25,904 nt of DNA, from positions 1 to 25,904 of the forward strand of contig JASBZH010000012.1 of the NCBI GenBank assembly GCA_029983555.1, in the 5' to 3' direction. A program made the translations under genes and the position numbers. Origin of the DNA: Peptoniphilus sp. (lineage in GTDB: Bacteria; Bacillota; Clostridia; Tissierellales; Peptoniphilaceae). This document shows, one piece after another, positions 21,650 through 25,904 of the stretch. Every line of letters begins with the position of its first letter. Within the stretch, counting starts at the first letter, position 1. The notes under the pieces are model-generated. The model saw only the letters and a program-made list of their open reading frames with translations, searched no databases and was not told the DNA's origin.

Positions 21650-23104
21650 ATGGAAAATATTGAATCTTTACTTGAAAATCGTGTATTTTATTATTTTGAT
21701 AAAATCACAAAAGTTCCCAGAGAATCCTTTCATGAAGAAAAAATTCGCGAATTTCTTTTAGATTTTGCTAAAGAACACAATCTAGAATCTCATACAGATG
21801 AAGTTGGAAATATAATAATCAAAAAAGAAGCTTCAGAAGGTTATGAAAATTCTGAGTCAATAATCTTGCAAGGCCACATGGATATGGTTTGTGAAAAAGA
21901 TGAGACGTCAGATATTGATTTTAGAAAAGACCCAATAGAATATAAAATTGAAGGCGATAGAATAGTTGCAGAGCATACAACTTTAGGCGCTGACAATGGA
22001 ATAGCTGTTGCAATGGTCCTTGCGATTTTGGAAAGTGACGAGTACAAGCATCCAAAAATTGAAGCTCTATTTACAGTAAATGAAGAGAATGGAATGACTG
22101 GTGCTAAAAATCTCAACAGCCAATATCTAGATTCTAAAATGCTTTTAAATATTGACTCTGAAGAGGAAGGCAAGGGCTGCGTAAGTTGCGCTGGAGGTCA
22201 AAGAGATTTAATAACTTTAGATAAAGAATTTAAAGATATTGATGAAGATTTAGATTTTTATGACCTAATCGTTTCAGGTCTTAAAGGTGGACATTCAGGA
22301 CAAGAAATTCACAAGGGACTTGGAAATTCAAACAAGATACTAGCAAGAGCCCTATACAGAATATCTGAAAAATTTGATTTAAATCTTATTTCAATAGAGG
22401 GTGGAGCAAAACCAAATGCAATTCCAAGACTTGCAAAGGCAAAAATTGCACTTAATTCTAGTGACAAAAAGGATCTTCAAGATTTAATAGTTAAAATTAA
22501 TGGAGAATTAGTTAAGGAACTTGGAAAAGTAGATCCAAATGTGAGATTAAATCTAGAAGTATCTAAAGAAAAATCAGAAAAAGCCTTTACAGATGATTTG
22601 ACAGATAGAATTATTAAACTTGTAAATGTACTTCCAGATGGAGTTGAGTCAATGAGTAAAAATATTGACGGGCTTGTGGAAGCTTCTGTAAATGTGGGCG
22701 TAATAACTGATGCTATAGATAGAATTGAAATTTTATCAAATGTGAGATCTCAAGTCTCATCATTGAAAAACAATATTGCAAATATAAATAAAATTGCTGC
22801 AGAACTTGCTAATGCAAAATTTGAAATACAGTCTGATTATCCAGCTTGGGAATACAAGGAAAATTCAAAATTAAGAGACATTGCAGCTAGTTGCTATAAA
22901 GAAATTACAGGAGAAGATTTAATATTTGAAGAAATTCACGCAGGTTTAGAATGTGGACTTTTTAAAGAAACTATTGGAGACATAGATATGTTATCTATTG
23001 GTCCAGATATGGACGGAGTTCACGCACCTGGAGAAAATTTATCAATACCTTCGACTGAAAGAGTATTTAAATTTGTAGTTAAAATATTAGAGAATTTAAA
23101 ATAA
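21650..23104 (+). CDS. pepD: Aminoacyl-histidine dipeptidase, M20C family (PepD)
   Basis: This cytosolic zinc dipeptidase hydrolyses Xaa-His (carnosine-like) and other dipeptides, providing amino acids for fermentation. Metal and active-site motifs of the M20 family are in place: GHMDMV (75-80; His76 and Asp78), GADNG (113-117; bridging Asp) and EENG (145-148; catalytic base Glu and metal Glu), plus a late HAPGE with the C-terminal metal histidine. Length (484 aa) and the overall opening (IxxLEPxxVFxYFxxIxxVPR-like) fit PepD. AAGGAGG lies 5 nt before the ATG. The DUF1292 gene follows after 13 nt, so pepD probably heads a six-gene operon ending at the terminator at 25453. Confidence 0.95.
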   Translation: MENIESLLENRVFYYFDKITKVPRESFHEEKIREFLLDFAKEHNLESHTDEVGNIIIKKEASEGYENSESIILQGHMDMVCEKDETSDIDFRKDPIEYKIEGDRIVAEHTTLGADNGIAVAMVLAILESDEYKHPKIEALFTVNEENGMTGAKNLNSQYLDSKMLLNIDSEEEGKGCVSCAGGQRDLITLDKEFKDIDEDLDFYDLIVSGLKGGHSGQEIHKGLGNSNKILARALYRISEKFDLNLISIEGGAKPNAIPRLAKAKIALNSSDKKDLQDLIVKINGELVKELGKVDPNVRLNLEVSKEKSEKAFTDDLTDRIIKLVNVLPDGVESMSKNIDGLVEASVNVGVITDAIDRIEILSNVRSQVSSLKNNIANINKIAAELANAKFEIQSDYPAWEYKENSKLRDIAASCYKEITGEDLIFEEIHAGLECGLFKETIGDIDMLSIGPDMDGVHAPGENLSIPSTERVFKFVVKILENLK

Positions 23105-23117
23105 AGGGAGGCTTAAA

Positions 23118-23456
23118 ATGAGCGAAAAAGATTTACACAAACATGATTGCGGATGCGGATGTGAAGGACACGATCATAACCATGACGAAGAAGGTTACCA
23201 AACTATAACACTAACACTAGATGATGGTTCTGAACTTGTGTGCATAGTTATTGGAATATTTGCATCAAAAGATAAAGAATACATTGCACTTGTTCCTGAA
23301 AAGGAAGAAGATGGAGACGAGGTATTCTTATACAGATATAAAGAAATTTCTGAAGAAGAAGTTGAACTAGACGTAATAGAATCTGACGAAGAATTCGAAG
23401 AAGTTTCTAATAAATTTGACGAAATTTTTAACGACGAAGACGACGAAGAAGAGTAG
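23118..23456 (+). CDS. DUF1292 family protein with His/Cys-rich N-terminus (112 aa)
   Basis: DUF1292 proteins are small acidic proteins common in Firmicutes, without a defined function. The core domain here is about 27-90 (TLTLDDGSELVCIVIGIF through VFLYRYKEI). It is preceded by a metal-binding-looking segment, residues 7-23, with repeated His and Cys (HKHDCGCGCEGHDHNH), and followed by a strongly acidic tail of Asp and Glu. The ATG has GGGAGG upstream. The gene sits between pepD and a radical SAM gene with short gaps on both sides. The His/Cys stretch may bind zinc or another metal; that is inference from composition only. Confidence 0.88.
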   Translation: MSEKDLHKHDCGCGCEGHDHNHDEEGYQTITLTLDDGSELVCIVIGIFASKDKEYIALVPEKEEDGDEVFLYRYKEISEEEVELDVIESDEEFEEVSNKFDEIFNDEDDEEE

Positions 23457-23465
23457 GAGAATTTG

Positions 23466-24368
23466 ATGTGCTACAGAAAATACTCTGATTTTTTGAGAGA
23501 AAAATTTGGAGAAAAAGTTTATAAATTGCCAATAAAATTAAACTTAACTTGTCCCAATAGAGATGGGACTTGTGGATTTGGCGGATGTATTTTTTGTGGC
23601 GAAGAGGGTGGAAGTTTTGAAAATATAGATGGGGATATTAAAAGCCAGCTAATAAAAAATAAAGAGCATATCAGAAAAAGATACAAGGCAAATAAATATA
23701 TTTCTTATTTTCAGAACTTCACCAATACTTATATGCCCATAGACGATTTCAAAAAATCTATTAGAGAATCTCTAATAGATGACGTTGTGGGTGTAAGCAT
23801 TTCAACAAGGCCAGACTGCTTGGGCGAGGAATATTTAGATTTTTTAGAAGAGATAAATAGGGATTATTTTGTAACTGTTGAGTTGGGACTTCAAACTTCA
23901 AATTATCACAGTTTAAAAAAGTTAAATAGAGGTCACACTCTCGCAGAATTTATTGATGCTTGTATCAAACTCAAGAAAAAAAATATTAATATTTGTGCTC
24001 ACGTAATTATTGGATTGCCTTGGGATATAGATTTAGATGTAATTGAAACGGCAAAAATATTAAATGTACTTAAAGTGGATGAAGTAAAAATTCACGCTCT
24101 CTATATAATGGATGGCACTGTGCTCGCAGATATGTATAAAAGAGGCGAGATTGAAACTATTTCTTTAGAAGATTATAAAAGAAAGGTAATACTCTTTTTA
24201 AGACATCTAAATAATGATATAATAATTGAAAGGATAATTGGCAGAGCGCCTAGCGAAAATTCTCTTTTTTGCAATTGGGATACTTCCTGGTGGAAAATAA
24301 GAGATGATATAGTAGAGATTATGCAGCAAAATAACTATTGCCAAGGCGATCTAGCGAAAGGAGAATGA
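23466..24368 (+). CDS. TIGR01212/YtqA-family radical SAM protein (300 aa)
   Basis: This is a 4Fe-4S radical S-adenosylmethionine enzyme. The cluster cysteines are C29, C41 and C44 in CPNRDGTCGFGGCIFC, the C-x11-C-x2-C spacing of the YtqA/TIGR01212 group and of Elp3-related enzymes. Other family segments are YFQNFTNTY, VGVSISTRPDCL, VELGLQTS and HVIIGLPWD. The reaction is not established for this group; tRNA modification has been suggested because of the resemblance to Elp3. The start at 23466 has AGGAG with 6-nt spacing; the TTG one codon earlier is too close. The upstream gene's stop provides part of the site, so the genes are coupled. Confidence 0.92.
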   Translation: MCYRKYSDFLREKFGEKVYKLPIKLNLTCPNRDGTCGFGGCIFCGEEGGSFENIDGDIKSQLIKNKEHIRKRYKANKYISYFQNFTNTYMPIDDFKKSIRESLIDDVVGVSISTRPDCLGEEYLDFLEEINRDYFVTVELGLQTSNYHSLKKLNRGHTLAEFIDACIKLKKKNINICAHVIIGLPWDIDLDVIETAKILNVLKVDEVKIHALYIMDGTVLADMYKRGEIETISLEDYKRKVILFLRHLNNDIIIERIIGRAPSENSLFCNWDTSWWKIRDDIVEIMQQNNYCQGDLAKGE

Positions 24369-24370
24369 CA

Positions 24371-24796
24371 ATGATAAAGTATATTTTAGGAAGCAAAGGA
24401 TCTGGAAAAACTAAATGGCTTATTGACAACGCAAATGAAGATATGAAAAGTGGAGATGGAAATATAGCTTTTGTAGAAGTTGATGACGATCACATCTTTA
24501 GTCTTGATTACAATGTGCGACTTATCAATGCAACTGAATACAGATTAAACTCTATTAACAGTTTTTATGGTTTTATTTGCGGACTTTTAGCAATGGATTA
24601 TGACCTACACAAAATTTATATTGATGGTATATATAAAGTATTGCCACTCAATATCGAAGATTTAGAATATCTTTACAACAGAATTTCAAAAATTCCAGAT
24701 GCTGAAAACAAAGAAATTTATATAAATGTGGACTATTTAAAATCTGATATGCCAGATTCATTAACTGACCATTCTTTGGAGTTAACTAACGAATAG
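24371..24796 (+). CDS. Small P-loop NTPase-like conserved hypothetical (141 aa)
   Basis: A perfect Walker A, GSKGSGKT (7-14), follows the first strand (MIKYIL), and IYIDGI (82-87) is a plausible Walker B. The sequence SFYGFICGLLAMDYDLHKIYIDG strongly resembles conserved hypotheticals from Clostridia, sometimes loosely annotated as ATP-binding or PilT-like; no function is known to me. There is no room for a separate effector domain. The start at 24371 is chosen because AAGGAG (24358-24363) is 7 nt away; the ATG at 24365 is only 1 nt from that site. It begins 2 nt after the radical SAM stop and is followed after 10 nt by a 27-codon gene, within the same operon. Confidence 0.82.
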   Translation: MIKYILGSKGSGKTKWLIDNANEDMKSGDGNIAFVEVDDDHIFSLDYNVRLINATEYRLNSINSFYGFICGLLAMDYDLHKIYIDGIYKVLPLNIEDLEYLYNRISKIPDAENKEIYINVDYLKSDMPDSLTDHSLELTNE

Positions 24797-24806
24797 GTGT
24801 GAGATT

Positions 24807-24890
24807 GTGAATAAAAAATTAATTACAAGAATTATTGCTGTTATCTTAGTTGTAGCTATGGTAGTACCAGTTATTCTTAGTTTGACTTGA
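24807..24890 (+). CDS. Small membrane peptide (27 aa)
   Basis: A GTG start at 24807 with AGGTG (24795-24799) at ideal 7-nt spacing opens a 27-codon frame. The peptide begins NKKLITR after the start, followed by a single hydrophobic helix of about 18 residues, and ends SLT. The basic N-terminus and lone helix predict a single-pass inner membrane peptide. The layout is like the Gram-positive stressosome-linked miniprotein Prli42, but I cannot claim homology. It lies in the operon between the P-loop gene and the 184-aa gene. Its stop codons (TGA TAA in tandem) come just before the TTG start of the next gene, in the same frame. Confidence 0.62.
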   Translation: MNKKLITRIIAVILVVAMVVPVILSLT

Positions 24891-24896
24891 TAAACA

Positions 24897-25451
24897 TTGA
24901 AACATATTAAAAAGAAGAGTCTCTTTGAAGATTTTTTTGAGCACAGGTCTTTTTTAATAATGCAGTACTCAAATGGAGATCTAAATAAGAGAGAGTTTTT
25001 GCAAAAAAATTTTGATTATTTTGCACTTAGAAATGCAAGGCCATATATAAAAGTTGATTCCTATGAAAAAGGAATGTATAACTATCAATATTACAATGTG
25101 ATGGCTAAATATTATCGCGCTCTCGCAATAGATGTAAAAAATACAAAGAAGCACACGCGAGATTATGGATATTATCTAAACCTTACTAATAAATATTACC
25201 ACTTAAAAGATAGGTCTGTGCTTTCAATTCTTAAATTGCAAAATTTTGAGAATACATCCTCTTATTATATAAAATGTGAATCAAAAGCACTGAGAAATGA
25301 ATTGTACGAGATAGTTTTAGAAGATAAAAAAGAAGCAATTTTTCATTCAAAAGCTCCTTGGCTTTTAAAAATTTTAAAAAACGAAAATATATTTGAAGAT
25401 GAGATGAAGACATCAATAATCGATCATTACATTAATGAAAGATACTATTAA
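24897..25451 (+). CDS. Hypothetical protein, TTG start (184 aa; possibly DUF6648-like)
   Basis: A soluble, Tyr/Asn/Lys-rich protein, mostly helical by appearance, with no catalytic or metal motif I can identify. The segment FLIMQYSNGDLNKREFLQKN near residues 19-38 recalls a clostridial conserved family that I tentatively remember as DUF6648; this is not verified. The start is unusual: a TTG at 24897 with no Shine-Dalgarno, but only 6 nt after the stop of the 27-aa gene and in the same frame, so translation probably depends on coupling. The next ATG (24960) also lacks a good site and would remove 21 residues that look like part of the fold. A terminator follows. Confidence 0.75.
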   Translation: MKHIKKKSLFEDFFEHRSFLIMQYSNGDLNKREFLQKNFDYFALRNARPYIKVDSYEKGMYNYQYYNVMAKYYRALAIDVKNTKKHTRDYGYYLNLTNKYYHLKDRSVLSILKLQNFENTSSYYIKCESKALRNELYEIVLEDKKEAIFHSKAPWLLKILKNENIFEDEMKTSIIDHYINERYY

Positions 25452-25452
25452 T

Positions 25453-25493
25453 AAAGACATGCTTTGCTTGTGAGGTAGGGCATGTCTTTTTAA
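25453..25493 (+). terminator. Terminator of the pepD-to-184-aa operon
   Basis: AAAGACATGC (25453-25462) pairs perfectly with GCATGTCTTT (25480-25489) and is followed by TTT. It starts right after the stop codon of the 184-aa gene. Confidence 0.83.
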
Positions 25494-25500
25494 ATTAAAA

Positions 25501-25528
25501 TTGTATTTTATATAAAATCACGTATAAT
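25501..25528 (+). promoter_or_regulatory. Promoter of the YeiH-type gene
   Basis: TATAAT (25523-25528) is consensus; TTGTAT (25501-25506) lies 16 bp upstream and matches only partly. The predicted start near 25535 precedes AAGGGAGG (25549-25556) and the ATG at 25562. Confidence 0.6.
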
Positions 25529-25561
25529 GTTAATGTATGTATATTTTTAAGGGAGGAAAAT

Positions 25562-25904
25562 ATGAAAATAAAGGGAATTATATTATCTTTTATACTCGCA
25601 ATTCCTTGCTACTTGCTTGGAAAGATGTTTCCAGTAATTGGAGGCCCAGTAATTGCCATTATAGTAGGTATGATTTTAAAGAGATTTGTAAAAGAAGAAT
25701 ACGAAGCGGGCATTAGTTTTACAAGTAAAAAAGTATTGCAGTTTGCAGTAATAATGCTTGGATTTTCTATGAATATAAATCAGGTTTTAAAGAGTGGATA
25801 TGAAAGTTTGCCAGTTATTGTATCTACAATTTCAATTGCTTTAATTACGGCTTTTATAATGTGTAAAATTTTGAAAATGGATAGGGATAATGCAATTTTA
25901 GTTG
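25562..25904 (+). CDS. YeiH/UPF0324 family putative sulfate exporter, N-terminal part
   Basis: The gene runs off the right edge after 114 codons. The visible part has membrane helices starting with GIILSFILAIPCYLLGKMF, then the family-typical PVIGGPVIAIIVGMILK and a third segment in LQFAVIMLGFSMNINQVL. Together they match the N-terminus of UPF0324 (PSE, YeiH/YeiH-like) proteins of about 320-340 residues with around ten helices. The family is annotated as putative sulfate export but has little biochemical support. A strong ribosome binding site (GGGAGG) precedes the ATG, and it has its own promoter after the preceding terminator. The partial state is due to the window boundary, not a break. 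Confidence 0.88.
   Translation, partial: MKIKGIILSFILAIPCYLLGKMFPVIGGPVIAIIVGMILKRFVKEEYEAGISFTSKKVLQFAVIMLGFSMNINQVLKSGYESLPVIVSTISIALITAFIMCKILKMDRDNAILV

Noticed and set aside
21841..22173. 110-codon minus-strand frame inside pepD
   Set aside because: Ser-rich shadow frame with no ribosome binding site, fully inside a gene with complete M20 motifs.
1..25904. CRISPR arrays, IS elements, tRNA or rRNA genes
   Set aside because: No spaced direct repeats of CRISPR size, no transposase-like translation and no cloverleaf or rRNA-like segment were seen on either strand by reading.

Overview
The window looks like chromosome from an AT-rich, low-GC Gram-positive anaerobe. The best guess is the Tissierellia/Peptoniphilaceae (Peptoniphilus-like). 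Support comes from AGGAGG-type ribosome binding sites, AGA-dominated arginine codons, SLH surface anchoring, a glmS ribozyme, the ylbN-rpmF pair, an indole-forming tryptophanase beside an NSS tryptophan transporter, and several clostridial-type conserved hypotheticals. The lineage is inferred from gene content; no 16S or database search was possible. I saw no rRNA, tRNA, IS element, integrase or CRISPR array.

Left part (1-8.3 kb): a minus-strand membrane protein of unknown function; a three-gene MacAB/YknXYZ-like export operon (adaptor with a very long coiled-coil hairpin, ATPase, FtsX-type permease) with tandem 11-bp repeats ahead of its promoter; then tmcAL (tRNA acetylation, minus strand) divergent from ackA, followed by ylbN and rpmF, ending in strong terminators.

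Middle part (8.5-15.9 kb), the most accessory-looking stretch: a cytosolic 430-aa putative beta-helix protein, a beta-class-like glutathione S-transferase and a small GNAT; then a well-promoted tryptophanase gene with a transcribed, apparently structured leader and unusual codon use, followed after a hairpin by its likely tryptophan transporter; then a small SLH surface protein whose promoter region has three perfect TTACAAA repeats at 11-bp spacing; and a 120-aa conserved hypothetical.

Right part (15.9-25.9 kb): minus-strand CorC/HlyC-type CBS membrane protein and glmS, the latter preceded by a recognisable glmS ribozyme with its own promoter. Divergently there is a long plus-strand series: cytosolic parvulin, a RelA/SpoT-like synthetase with a non-canonical G-loop, PepD dipeptidase, DUF1292 protein, TIGR01212/YtqA radical SAM protein, a small P-loop NTPase, a 27-aa membrane peptide and a 184-aa unknown. 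The window ends inside a YeiH/UPF0324 putative sulfate exporter.

The physiological theme is amino-acid/peptide fermentation (PepD, tryptophan uptake and cleavage to pyruvate, acetate kinase) plus envelope functions. The best candidates for undescribed biology are the beta-helix/GST/GNAT cluster, the tnaA leader, the extra-long adaptor hairpin, the OmpR-type repeat boxes, the divergent alarmone-synthetase-like protein and the 27-aa peptide.
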